In this document: positions 41,953 to 51,794 of the stretch, piece by piece
Position numbering within the stretch: position 1 is the stretch's first letter
Layout: every line of letters begins with the position of its first letter
Source of the DNA: Tenebrio molitor
Taxonomy: Eukaryota; Arthropoda; Insecta; Coleoptera; Tenebrionidae
DNA: 64,000 nucleotides
Direction: 5' to 3'
Assembly: GCF_963966145.1 (NCBI RefSeq)
Contig: NC_091049.1
Location: 16,616,001-16,680,000, forward strand
The notes under the pieces: model-generated
The model's database searches: none
Told to the model about the DNA's origin: nothing
Seen by the model: only the letters and a program-made list of their open reading frames with translations
Translations under genes and position numbers: made by a program

Positions 41953-43507
41953 GTGTTGCAAATGAGATACGTAGCACAGAAATGGACCTTGCGAAAAGCC
42001 ATAACGGCCGCAAAAGACAAAGCATGGAAAGATCTCTGCGCAGAAGTCGACAATGACGTCTGGAGAGATGGGTATAAAATAGTACTGAAAAAGTTTAAGA
42101 CATTTCCCAAGATTCAACTATCCAAAGAAGAAAAGCTGCAGATGGCCAAAAAGCTCTTTCCAACTGGTGAAAGAAGACTGTGGCAAATAAGACCGTTAGA
42201 AGAAAAAGACATTACTTCTTTCACATCCAAAGAACTTGAGGAGGAAGCCTCGAGATTGAAGCTGGGCAAGGCTCCAGGACCGGATGCTTTTCCTCCGGAG
42301 GTAATCAAGGCGCTTATAGAAAATCAGCCACACTATTGCTTGCAGTTAATGAACCGACTGTTAAATGCGGGTGAATTTCCAGCTACCTGGAAGGAGGCAA
42401 GACTTGTGCTCTTGGAGAAACCCCGAAAGGAAGGTCAAACCGAAACCACGTATAGACCGCGGTGCCTCCTAAACGTAATGGGGAAGGTATTGGAGCATTT
42501 GTTTGCTCAGCGACTGCTGACAGAACTCGAATGAAACGAAGGTCTTTCAGACTCGCAGCACGGCTTCCGCAAGGGCCATTCCACAATAGATGCTCTGAAG
42601 GATGTGCAAGGACTGGTAGAGCTGGTGCGTTATCTCTTGACACGCGAGTTAAAGTTGCGCAGAAGACCAAATTCAGACGACTAGTCACGAACGGGTCCCA
42701 CCCGTTCTAAAAGATCGCCGTTGTTGAATTGCTGCTGAACCGATCTTTGCCGATAGTTCTCCTCCCTGTTAAACTCCTCCCTCCGCGCACTTCGCGTGTC
42801 AAGAGATAATGCACTAGCTATACGAGGCGCGCAAGAAGGGACTTGGCGCACCAAAGAACTGTGCGTACTCATAGCCTTGCATGTGGAGAACGCATTTAAT
42901 AGCGCATTATGGCAACTCATAGTAGATGAACTGGACCGGAGAAACATCAGTCCGTACATTATTCGGATGATTGAAAGCTACTTCAGTGCGAGGACCCTGT
43001 CAATCGACGGCAGCCGAGTAGAGGTTACAAGGGCTGTTCCACAGTGTTCAGTGATGGAACCACTTCTTTGGAACATCCTGTATGACAGGAGTGCTGCGAA
43101 TGCAACTGCCGGAAGGAGCCAAGTTAATCGGGTATGCAGACGACCTTGCGCTCATGCTGACATCTAAGGATGAGCCACGCATGAGTCAGGTGGCAAGAGA
43201 TGCACTAACACTCATAAGCGAGTGGCTTAAAACCCATTATCTGAAATTATCGCTGCAGAAAACCGAGGCGGTCATATTGGCGGGCCGAAGAACCCTGACA
43301 GAGTTTGAAGTAAACGTCGAAGGTGTGACTGTTCGATGTAAAGAGTACATTAAGTACCTGGGGATAACGATTGACAAGAACTGGTCTATGAAAGCACACG
43401 TACAAGCAGTGGCAAGAAAGGCGGAAGCGACGACAAAGGCCCTAGGCAGACTGATGCCAAACAGTGGAGGACCGCGTGCAAGTCGCAGAGGGTCATCTGT
43501 TCGGTAG
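41953..43507 (+). pseudogene. Reverse transcriptase of TRAS/SART-like copy 2 (MITE-interrupted)
   Basis: The linker and fingers (KAPGPDAFPPEVIKAL, ATWKEARLVLLEKPRKEGQT, TTYRPRCLLNVMGKVLEHLF) lead to a stop at 42534 and HGFRKGHSTIDALKDVQG. A MITE intervenes, and palm motif A follows (CVLIALHVENAFNSALW). Motif B is altered to VPQCSVMEPLLWNIL, with Cys in place of the usual Gly. Motif C is intact in LIGYADDLALMLTS, then YLGITIDKNWSMKAHVQA. Frameshifts fall at about 43090 and 43480. Confidence 0.87.
42626..42813. mobile_element. Small MITE of about 185 bp in the RT gene
   Basis: The inverted ends are GTGCGTTATCTCTTGACACG on the left and GTGCATTATCTCTTGACACG read inward from the right (about 22 bp, one mismatch). 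The interior is non-coding, with a small palindrome ACGGGTCCCACCCGT. It separates the RT fingers from motif A of an otherwise collinear protein. I could not define a target duplication, so the superfamily is open. Confidence 0.7.
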
Positions 43508-43518
43508 TTTTCTCGATA

Positions 43519-44187
43519 TTGTTGTACGGGGCCCCTATATGGGAACACGCCATGAAAGTGGAAAGGTTCAGGAATTATTTGAAAAGAATTCTCAGGCAGA
43601 ATGCTGCGAGGGTAAGCAGTGCGTACAGGACTGCATCGACGGAGGCATTGGAGGTGATAGCGGGGTTTCAACCCATCTACCTACTCGTAGCCGAACGAAC
43701 TCGAGTCTACGAAGAGGGTCGAGAATCAAGACCAGATGCACGAAAGTGGCTGCTCCAAAAATGGCAGGAACGCTGGCAGCAAACAGAGAAAGGAGCCTGG
43801 ACAAGAAAACTAATACCAAGAGTGAAACCCTGGTTGGAGAGAAAGCACGGGGAACTCGACTTTCATCTCACCCAAGCCCTTACCGGACATGGCTGTTTCG
43901 CGGCGTTTCTCCACAGGATCGGTAAGCAGCAGGACGAGGGCTGCTGGTACTGTGGGGAAAGCGACGATGCAGAGCACACGCTCTTCGTGTGCGAGAAATG
44001 GGACAATGAGAGGCTATCGCTGATGCGAAAGACCACGAGTTGGCCGCCCACGACTGAAAATTTTACCGACACACTTTTGCAGTCCGGAGAGGACTGGAAC
44101 GCCGTCGTCGTTTTTGTGACGCGTGTTCTCACAGAAAAAGAAAAACACGAAAGAGAACGAGAAACGAGGAATCACCCTCCAACGTGA
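43519..44187 (+). CDS. ORF2 C-terminal domain with CCHC knuckle (TRAS/SART-like copy 2)
   Basis: This 222-codon frame starts MLYGAPIWEHAMKVERFRNY. It contains RVSSAYRTASTEALEVIAGF, LTQALTGHGCFAAFLHRIGK and the zinc knuckle CWYCGESDDAEHTLFVC. The GHG and CxxC...H...C arrangement is the standard tail of R1-clade ORF2 proteins. It ends ERETRNHPPT at 44187. It is continuous with the RT apart from a frameshift near 43500. Confidence 0.85.
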   Translation: MLYGAPIWEHAMKVERFRNYLKRILRQNAARVSSAYRTASTEALEVIAGFQPIYLLVAERTRVYEEGRESRPDARKWLLQKWQERWQQTEKGAWTRKLIPRVKPWLERKHGELDFHLTQALTGHGCFAAFLHRIGKQQDEGCWYCGESDDAEHTLFVCEKWDNERLSLMRKTTSWPPTTENFTDTLLQSGEDWNAVVVFVTRVLTEKEKHERERETRNHPPT

Positions 44188-44376
44188 ACAACCAAGCCAG
44201 GCACCTGAAATAATGCTCAAGCGGTCCCGGGTGCCTGTGTGCGGATTCGAGGAGGGGTTTTTAGTGGGTAGACTCGCCGCCCCGACCATCACGACGAAGA
44301 GTCCCAACCTCCCCAGGACAGGTTGGTGTCCTGGGGGTTGTACGTAATGTATTTTCCCCTCCTCCCAAAAAAAAAA
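44188..44376 (+). other. 3'UTR and poly(A) tail of TRAS/SART-like copy 2
   Basis: It contains GAGGGGTTTTTAGTGGGTAG, shared with the fragment at 30001-30261, and CTCCCC...GGTTGGTGTCCTGGGG, which can form a hairpin, followed by ten As. The shared tail suggests the RT recognises it. Confidence 0.7.
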
Positions 44377-44480
44377 GGTTGGGATCGGATAGGATAGGAC
44401 AGGTTAGGTAGGCTAGATTAGATTAGGTTAGGTTAGGTTAGGTTAGGCTAGTTTAGGTTACGTTAGGCTTTAGGTTAAGG
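44377..44480 (+). repeat. Degenerate TTAGG telomere-type tract, right flank of TRAS-like copy 2
   Basis: It begins with the right target duplication GGTTGGGATCGGATA, followed by GGATA, GGACA and at least four perfect GGTTA units plus variants to about 44480. Confidence 0.85.
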
Positions 44481-45169
44481 TTTATGACCAAAAGTTGGCC
44501 AGTGACAGCACCGGGCTCTCAGGGGGTTTTTCGGGGCAGAGGGCGTGGTTAAGGAAATGGGCGCAAGGCAACCTTTTTGAGCTGGTTTAAACTTGTCCAG
44601 CTGCCGGGACAAGTGCTCAGATTTTACCCGTCTAGGGAGTATGAACAAATGCTCTTTAAAGTTAAAATTAAAGTTGGTTTATTCGGTTCAATTTGGAAAT
44701 CTCGCACAAAACAGTTGTGTAGCTTTAGCACTGGTTCACACGAAGATGATAACGGTTCGCATGTGACCAAATAATGAAAAAAGATGCGGAACCAGTACTT
44801 TTAGATGGTCTTAAAATTATGTGGTCTCAACCAGAAAAGCTTTTCTCTTACAATTGACCGAAACTTAAATTAACATAGTATTCTAAGACGAGATAAAATG
44901 ATTTTAAATCCTTGAAAAGAAACCTTCCGAACCTTCAACTTCCTCCTGGTCTGGTATGAACAATGAAATGAAAATGAAGTAAGCCCAAGGTCAAGGCTTG
45001 GGTGTCACCTTGACTATAAATAAAAATTGATTCCTACAGGAAGGTGTGAAGTCGGTAAAGTTTCGGAATGTTGAAATCTGATCTTTAAATTTTCTAAATT
45101 GACATTATGAAAGTGAATGCAAAAGTGTTGACAAAAAATTCTTACTATTAGCAAAGTACAAAAAAATTC
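44481..45169. other. No gene recognised
   Basis: There is a small palindrome ACTTGTCCAGCTGCCGGGAC near 44588. No convincing frame or RNA was found. Confidence 0.4.
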
Positions 45170-45514
45170 ATGAAAATGCAGAAACTGTTAACGTTCTTGG
45201 CGATACTGGAAGTCCTTCCGGTACTCCTCTGTAGCGTACTACACGATACTTTTCGGTACGATAAGAAGCGGTACGATAAGTTGCGGTACGATAAGATGCG
45301 GTACGATACTGGATCGAACTACCCAAACTGGATCGAACTACCCCTAATAAATGGTATTAGTGAAATGAATTCGCAATTGAACGATAATTACCTCTATAAT
45401 GCAAGGGTCACTCGACCACTAACTCGAAAATGCGTTCCGCTGGCGTCGCCTCGGCATCTCTCGACGAAATGCCACGACTTCCGCATTTTTAATCCCGGCA
45501 CCGCAGTCCCATAA
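45170..45514 (+). CDS. ORF with possible signal peptide and RYDK repeats
   Basis: This 114-codon frame begins MKMQKLLTFLAILEVLPVLL, which looks like a signal peptide with cleavage near residue 22-24. Four near-identical units follow (RYDKK RYDKL RYDKM RYD), encoded by a 15-bp tandem repeat, CGGTACGATAAG plus 3 variable bases, at 45253-45310. The remainder (NWIELPLINGISEMNSQL...) has no known domain. No family is recognised. It could be a small secreted repeat protein or a microsatellite read by chance. No neighbouring host exon supports it. Confidence 0.35.
   Translation: MKMQKLLTFLAILEVLPVLLCSVLHDTFRYDKKRYDKLRYDKMRYDTGSNYPNWIELPLINGISEMNSQLNDNYLYNARVTRPLTRKCVPLASPRHLSTKCHDFRIFNPGTAVP
45253..45310 (+). 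repeat. 15-bp tandem repeat, four units
   Basis: Units of CGGTACGATAAGNNN are followed by a 17-19-bp doublet (ACTGGATCGAACTACCC). Confidence 0.85.
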
Positions 45515-46850
45515 ATCGCGAAAATTGTCACGCGCGCGATTCTCGACCTTATTCAGTTGCGCGATAAGGCGTGATGCGCTTGCAGGGTACTGCGCAATCA
45601 AAAATGTGCATTTCCGGTGGTACTACACGAGAGCCGTGTCGCGACAGGTGTACCGTCATGGCGTCGGTTTGTTTACATCGAATTTCACCGACCGGGAAAT
45701 TTCAGATTTTGGAGCGGTAAAGTGTCGGTAAGTCGTGCATGTCAATTCAGATGTTGATTGCCGTAACTCGCAGGTCAAAAAAAGGACAGGAAGAAAGATG
45801 GGGTTGAAAAGAAGGAGGTGACTTTCCGGCAAGTTACGAAAGAGGAAAAGGGACCCAACATTGCCGTACGGTCACCTATCGCTGAGAAGAAGAAGAGAAA
45901 TGGAAGAGAAAGAGAAAGTGAAAGTGGGGTTCCGATAGATAGGTTGCAGCTCGTCAACCTAGAGTCGTGAGGCCACCTCAGCCTGACATTTGCGGGGGTA
46001 ACAAGTGTTCCTCCAGCCCCCCCGTGGTGGCTGGCACAAATGACTCTAAAAAATGAAACTTCCGCTTCCGGAATGAGCGACGTAAAAAACTTGAAGGCAG
46101 GGTGGGCGCGTCGCGTTGCGAAATGCCGTGCGTTATCTGCTAGTTCCTGATTTTCGAACAGCGATCTATTAGTCCCGCGAGCATAAGTAGGACCTCTTGG
46201 CCTCCTACTCCGGCCAATCGCCATTGTGGCGTTTTGTAACGCTACAAGTTAGGCTAGGTCAGAATGTAATTCCAAGGATAAAATGATAATAATTAATCAG
46301 ACACAGGCTCCTTCTCATGCAACAAACTACATGTCAAGAGTAGACTAAGTTAAAAAAATTTCTCTCGTGTAAGAAGACAAATTAAGATAAACTTAGACAT
46401 AGGTCATTAAATTGTAAACTGTAAACTAGATTATAAACAAAGTTTTTTTATTCTTTTATATTTTTTTATAAAAAAAAGACACAAATTAAGATAAACTTAG
46501 ACATAGGTCATTATATTGCAAATTGAAAACAAATTTTAAATTAACAATTTCAGGTAAAAACACATATACACAGCACACATTGAAAACACACATGTAAAAC
46601 CATAGACTTTCAAACAATCACACATGCACATACAATCACTTCAAAATTTGACAAAACAACCGTCATCAAAAAGATGCGAATTTTCAAACTTTACACTGTT
46701 GCCCAGGAAAATGAAACAAATTGAAGACGAATTTTGTAAATAGTATTTCAGAAATCAATAGTATAAGAAATATGTAACATTCATGAAATAGTTAAGAGCA
46801 AAACTTCTGTAAATTTCCAGCGCCCAATTTGGCGTAAGTTTGTCAATATA
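45515..46850. other. GC-richer stretch then AT-rich spacer; no gene assigned
   Basis: From 45400 to 46230 base composition is richer in CG, with frames on both strands (for example plus VTFRQVTKEEKGPNIAV near 45820, and a minus frame 45775-46224), but none shows a domain. It could be a CpG-rich promoter or exon, or retroelement debris. From 46260 to 46850 it is AT-rich with two copies of AGATAAACTTAGACATAGGT (near 46386 and 46489). Confidence 0.35.
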
Positions 46851-47335
46851 CAGGGTGTCCCAAAAATGGCGTACAAACTACTTACTACCTTATCGAGGAT
46901 GCTTAAATGTACATGAAAAAAATTTGGAAAAAATGTTTCCGACAAAAAAATCTATTATTTTTATTATTATTATTAACGATAATACTACGATAAATGCAAT
47001 CAATGATATATTCATACATCATTACCTTGCAATGTTACCGTAGAGGATTTAAAATAATTTTTTCGATTTCCAAAACTTCAAAATTCTCTATTATGCAGGA
47101 TTAGATATTGATAGTGAGTGATCTTGTACTTTGTGATAATATGTACGATTAGACGTAGCTGTCATGACAATTTTATACATATATTTCAAGATAATTGACC
47201 TGTTAAGTGCCACATTCAAAGACCGCCAAATCAGATAATAAGTCCAATAGAATTTTTTTAACATTTTTCTGGCGTTTACGGTAATCTTTTCTACACCGTA
47301 GTGGACCGTTAGTACGCCATTTTTGGGACAGCCTG
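46851..47335. mobile_element. 485-bp MITE with CAGGGTGTCCC ends
   Basis: The inverted ends are CAGGGTGTCCCAAAAATGGC and, from the right, CAGGCTGTCCCAAAAATGGC, continuing GTAC. A TA dinucleotide flanks both sides (46849-46850 and 47336-47337), as for Tc1/mariner-type insertions. It has no transposase. This end sequence is very common in insect genomes. Confidence 0.82.
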
Positions 47336-47365
47336 TATGTGCCCACGGGCAACTTTTTTTTTTAT

Positions 47366-48549
47366 TGGCCGTGATGGCTATTCTGCTCCGAGCGCTCGAC
47401 CCGAGCGGACGTGCCTTGCGAACCGCTCTGTGAGCAGGTAGAAAGCGACCCTCGAGCTAAACCCTTGTGGCGTCACTGGGCTTTTGCCAGCGACCACTGC
47501 AATATCTGTGTTCTGGTGTTAGTTAATACATTATACCGCGCATAACTACAAAAACTGCGTACTGCTGTGTTTTCTTTTTCCCGTGCCTTCCAGGTAGAGG
47601 ATACGGGGTCCTCTGCCGACTGTGCAACTGCTGGAGACCAAACCACCAAGAAAACGCCCATTCATGACCACCCAGCCGATCACCTCGACCGTCACCACCC
47701 GCCGCAACACAACCAGCGCAGAGGCCAACGTGGCGGCGCAGCTGGGAACACCCGTGCAATTTGGCGACACCGACATGAGGGACCCTCGTAGCGTGATTAT
47801 GGTATGTAGCGCCAACCTTACCGTAGCTCGCGACTTTCTTCTAACGCTAAAGGAAACCCTCAACAAAAGACAGACAACATTGCTAGCCTTGGATCTGATT
47901 CAGGCAGGCCTAAATAATCTACTATGTAGTAACTTCGCGACGTCAGCAGTCTCCCAAGGGACCCCCATAGACGAGACTAAGATAGAGGAAATAGTTAAGA
48001 ACGCGGTGGCTGCGCAACTTGCCAACTCGACGGCCGCCCCAACTTACGGGGCGGGGCGATCGTCGCTCGCCCTCCGACCATCACACCAGTCAGCAAAGCC
48101 CCAGTTTCGACTCCCGCGCCCCCAAAGTTCAAGATTACAGATTACAGATTACAGATACAAAGCGACTACTTAAAACTCGCGCCCCCCGGGATTATGGAAT
48201 TCGTGTAGATAAAATTGTAACGCTAAAGGACAACACTATCCACCTAGAGTTCCATTATGACTCCATACTAAAGCTTGCAGAATCTTGAGTCTTGAAAGAC
48301 CTAAAACTAAAAGCGGTTCCCATCAAGAAACGGTGGCCCCGGATGCTAATTTCGGACGTGTCAGAAGGCACAACACAGGAGCAGCTAGTCGAGGAACTAA
48401 CCGGTCAGAATCTACCGGACTCGGTACCGGACGATTTCATTGGGAAGATCTTTAAACAAAACCGGGGAATTCAAAGAAACACTGATTGGCGCTCCTCTGC
48501 AGGGTCCGCAAACTTTGTCGTAGAGGTTCACCCAGCCGCTTGCCGATTA
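47366..48549 (+). mobile_element. R1-like retrotransposon 5' fragment, second copy of the family at 33330
   Basis: The 5'UTR (CTCCGAGCGCTCGAC) and ORF1 match 33330-34560. ORF1 at 47622-48173 carries NVAAQLGTPVQFGDTDM, VCSANLTVARDF and LLALDLIQAGLNNLL. After frameshifts it reads LKLKAVPIKKRWPRMLISDV and NFVVEVHPAACRL. It ends at 48549 against minisatellite-type sequence, before the zinc knuckles, so the 3' part and ORF2 are absent. A TTACAGA triplicate at about 48133-48156 is a local microsatellite. Confidence 0.82.
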
Positions 48550-48868
48550 TGAGAAGAAATCTTTCATCACACACAATTTTATGAGGCAATCGTTGTTGTT
48601 GGTGTTGCTGCTGTTAATCCAAAATCGAACTTCATTTTATAAGGCGCCACAATTTTACAACGACTCAAAACGCTTTTTTTTCACTTCAACATCAAATCAA
48701 ACTTTTAAGCGCTCGATGATCGAACCAACTCGAATTTAAATTTCAACATGAAATCAAATACTTGCACGCACGCACAACGACTAAGCCAAGACATCGATCA
48801 CAGCTTTGAATCGAACTCAACTTTTCATCGCAACAGAAAAGCAAACTTTTGCACACACACAATGCAAT
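48550..48868 (+). repeat. Interspersed repeat copy 2, left half
   Basis: It begins with one unit of the 23210-24290 minisatellite and continues with sequence matching 24291-24420. It is interrupted by the P/THAP element at 48876. Confidence 0.8.
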
Positions 48869-49346
48869 ACTGCATCAGAGATAACGCGAGATCGGCAAGC
48901 GGATAGAGGATTTTGTCCGCAAGTCAACAAAATATTGTATGCTTGCTCTCTTTGTCACTAGCATGGAATTTACCTATTTCGATCTCCCTCCCACAGTTGC
49001 AGTCCACGCGTAGGTGGTAGCACCGTAGCTGTTTACGTCTGACGTCAACTACATTTGACAGTGACAAATAAATGACAATTCGCAACAACAATTTTGACAT
49101 CTGTTAACACCTGTGCTAAATTTTCTACAAATTACTGCTCGTCTACGTTAACAACATTTTGATTTTGTTTTTCATGTGCATCAAGTGATCAAGTGCTTTC
49201 GTTATCCGTAAGTAGACTTATCTAAAAGTTATTATTGTGTAACGGTTGAAAATATGCACGTGATAAAATAACATTCGTTTATTTCCTAAAACTAGAAACA
49301 ACGTAGACAAATGTGTTTAATAAAGTCTGTTCTTATTTTAGTTAAG

Positions 49347-49433
49347 ATGCCGTCTTCGCGATTTTGTCTGGTCTGTGAGTCATCACAGGATGAAGTGCAG
49401 AGTATGCATCGTTTCCCTATCAAGTTGGGGCAG
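49347..49433 (+). pseudogene. First THAP exon of the P-type transposase
   Basis: ATG at 49347 (MPSSRFCLVCESSQDEVQ, then SMHRFPIKLGQ) ends at a splice donor CAG|GTACCT. The CxxC start and the MHRFP word are typical of the N-terminal half of a THAP zinc finger, which binds the transposon ends. The second half of the finger (C..H, AVPTIF) is not seen downstream, so it was deleted. Confidence 0.7.
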
Positions 49434-49903
49434 GTACCTACCTAATTATAGTATTGGAGTCGCATGTCTAATATACATACTATGACAAAATATGGCAGGA
49501 AAACATGGGCATTGAATACTGGTGATTGGTAATGGGTTGATACAGGGCTTTCATAAATGATTCGTGTCACAAGAATGCTGTGTCGCCATTTTAATACATG
49601 AAGTCACAGCACATCTGATGCATGAACCATTTATCTACTCTCAAGGGTGTGCTTATTCCTTTCCTACCAATTGTATGTATAATCAGAAAGCAATGTAACT
49701 GGTGGTTGTTCATTCCAGCTCATATGTTTATTAATTGTTAAACATGTGCTTTAAATTATTATCATTAATATATGCTTTCATTAGCTCTTTCCTTAATAAA
49801 TGTAATAAGTTATGTTGTACAAATTGCAAGAGTAATTCCATTTTCCATTTTATTTGGTAATTTTGAAAAGTTATATCAATTGTTTTTTCTCCAACAGATA
49901 TAA

Positions 49904-50443
49904 CCATGGAAGTTTGTGCGCCCCAAATGGCTGTATCTGCAATGCACTCCTTCACTCCCAGCACACCGAAAGGGTCTGTTTCACAAAATTTATTTAAAGG
50001 AATGAAGGATATATCCCGAACAACTGCTACGCCAAGGAAATTGAAGCTAATGGATATGACATGCAGAAAAGAAGATCACGTGAGGAAATTGAAGAAGATA
50101 TGCAAAAAAATCTAATGACTTCAAAGCCTTATGTGCCTTTGACAAGTCTCAAGTGGTACAGAAACTATTTAAGGGCATGGCCATGAGCACAGTGAATTTT
50201 CTTGTGTCAGAGTTGAGGAATGCACGGCGCGAATCCAGGGGACGACGATGGACCATAGAGGAAAATGTTGTGGATTTAATTCTAATGAAGAGAAGTTGCA
50301 AGGTGCTTAAGGTTTTTGAGCAAAATCGTCACCATGCCAAAATCAACAGCGGTTGCGTGAGCGAAAAGACACCAGAGCTGAGAAGACGAAGCGTAAAAAA
50401 ATGGCTCATAAATGAACATATGTATACTTTTCACCTTATTTGA
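49904..50443 (+). pseudogene. P-element transposase fragment
   Basis: Two frames are separated by a stop at 50113. The first has a lysine-rich linker (TPRKLKLMDMTCRKEDHVRK). The second (50119-50443) has FLVSELRNARRESRGRRWTI and EENVVDLILMKRSCKV, matching the 'GRRWT.E.K...L.L.KRS.K.Y' motif of P/THAP9 transposases (compare TWTPADKAFALAIYKRGPRC in the element at 51786). The catalytic RNase H-like part is missing. Non-autonomous. Confidence 0.65.
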
Positions 50444-50530
50444 TAACGTTTAACAATAACACTAATAAATTATCTGTGTCACTATTGATGAGGCTGAATT
50501 TTATTTTATATTTACTTATTTCATCCATAT

Positions 50531-50630
50531 GGTAACATCAAATCAACCAAAATTTTTGATAAATCGTGCAGATTGAGCTATGTTCTTAATTTGGACGATT
50601 TTTCAAATTTTTTGGTTGATCGATGTTACC
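50531..50630. repeat. 100-bp hairpin inside the P-type element
   Basis: The arm GGTAACATCAAATCAACCAA pairs with TTGGTTGATCGATGTTACC; the arms are about 38 bp with an imperfect loop side. It could be a small nested fold-back MITE or a structural part of the 3' end. Confidence 0.75.
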
Positions 50631-50857
50631 AGTTTAAATTACGATATTTAGAACTCAACATTTTAAATTTGGCGCCCCCTATCCCACGCTCGTGGCGGGT
50701 GGCTAAAGTTACATATGCAGTTATTGTAGTAACTTTAACCACACGCCATGATCGGACGCCCTCTACACGTGGATCATTCTTTCCAGTCGCCCAGTTTAGT
50801 AGTTCGGATAGTATTTTACCACGTACTTGACAATCTCTACGTTATCTCTGACTGCAT

Positions 50858-51291
50858 CAAGATCGACCACCGCTTCGAAACGACATTTCAACTACACGTC
50901 CGACGAATGAATCGAAATCTGCAACCGCTTTGAATTAACCTCGACTCTCCATCGCAACAGAAATGCAAACTTTTGCACAGACGACTGCATCAAGTTCGAG
51001 CACCGTTTCGAAATGACATTTCAACTACACGTCCGACGAATAATCCAACATCGGTCACCGCTTCACATTTACATCTCAACATGAAATCAAACATCTTGCG
51101 CAGCGAATAACCGTTTACTTTACCGCTCAAGAAATAGTGAGCTAGAATCGGCCACCACTTTTTCAGGTCAATACACAATCCAAACATTGACACAATCGAG
51201 TGAGCCAGGATCGGCCACTACTTTTCAAGTACACTGACCAATTCAAATTTTCGCGCGCTTTAGTGAGCCAGGATCGGCCTCACTTAACTAC
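50858..51291 (+). repeat. Interspersed repeat copy 2, right half
   Basis: It resumes the match to copy 1 with CAAGATCGACCACCGCTTCG and ends with two GTGAGCCAGGATCGGCC words and TTAACTACT. A local duplication (AACGACATTTCAACTACACG near 50880 and similar near 51015) makes it longer than copy 1. Confidence 0.8.
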
Positions 51292-51785
51292 TAAAGAGAA
51301 ATAAGAAATTTGGTACAACAGCGACCTCATGCGCAACAGGCCTGCGCGTCTATTGAAAATAGTATTTCTGTTGAACTACAAATGAAAACAAACAAACTGA
51401 GCTCGTGTATGAAATGGTGAAAGTAGCCGATATTCGTGCTTGAAAATTAAATTGCAATAGGTACGCGCCTAGATCTTACCAGGTAGTAGGTACAAATTAG
51501 TTAATTTTTGAGTGTTGTGTTAATCGATATTATTTATTATTGTACATTTTGGTAAGTACTGTCACTATGAAATAATAATGAACGTGCATTAATTTGTGAA
51601 TTCTGCTAGGTGATGCGATGGTGATTTCTGTCGTACTTTATTTGGTGGAATTCCACGACCACAATGATGAATTTTCCACTTCGGAATAGGTACATCTGTC
51701 ATTCCTGTGTTGAAATATACAAAGTTTAAGTAGAATAAGGTGATATTAATTGTGATGGTGTGATTCTGAATCTTAAGAGTACCCA
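51292..51785. other. 5' non-coding part of the second P-type element, ends not found
   Basis: No frame. I searched by eye for an inverse of this stretch beyond 54130 and did not find one. Confidence 0.35.
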
Positions 51786-51794
51786 ATGACAATA

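Larger units (their letters stand above)
38838..44376 (+). mobile_element. TRAS/SART-like retrotransposon copy 2 (R1 clade) in a TTAGG tract
   Basis: This is a 5.5-kb element with 5'UTR, ORF1, ORF2, 3'UTR and a poly(A) tail (44367-44376). The 15-bp target duplication (38823-38837 and 44377-44391, one mismatch) lies in telomere-type TTAGG sequence on both sides. The 5'UTR matches copy 1 at 30430-30773. ORF2 lacks the endonuclease core and is split by frameshifts and a MITE at 42626-42813. It is less decayed than copy 1. Confidence 0.87.
48876..50850 (+). mobile_element. P/THAP-type DNA transposon, internally decayed, with termini and 7-bp duplication
   Basis: The ends are CAGAGATAACG and the exact inverse CGTTATCTCTG. 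The flanking direct repeat is ACTGCAT (48869-48875 and 50851-50857; the eighth base differs). The undisturbed target is visible in repeat copy 1 (AACTGCAATCAAGAGCGACC near 24450), which confirms both boundaries. It contains a THAP-type exon and P-transposase remnants on the plus strand and a hairpin near the 3' end. Confidence 0.85.

Noticed and set aside
44392..44480. A true chromosome end (terminal telomere)
   Set aside because: The TTAGG tract is short, degenerate and followed by about 20 kb of other sequence, so it is interstitial.
47546..47866. Minus-strand frames opposite the R1-like ORF1 at 47622-48173
   Set aside because: Antisense shadows; the plus strand carries the conserved gag blocks shared with 33649-33990.
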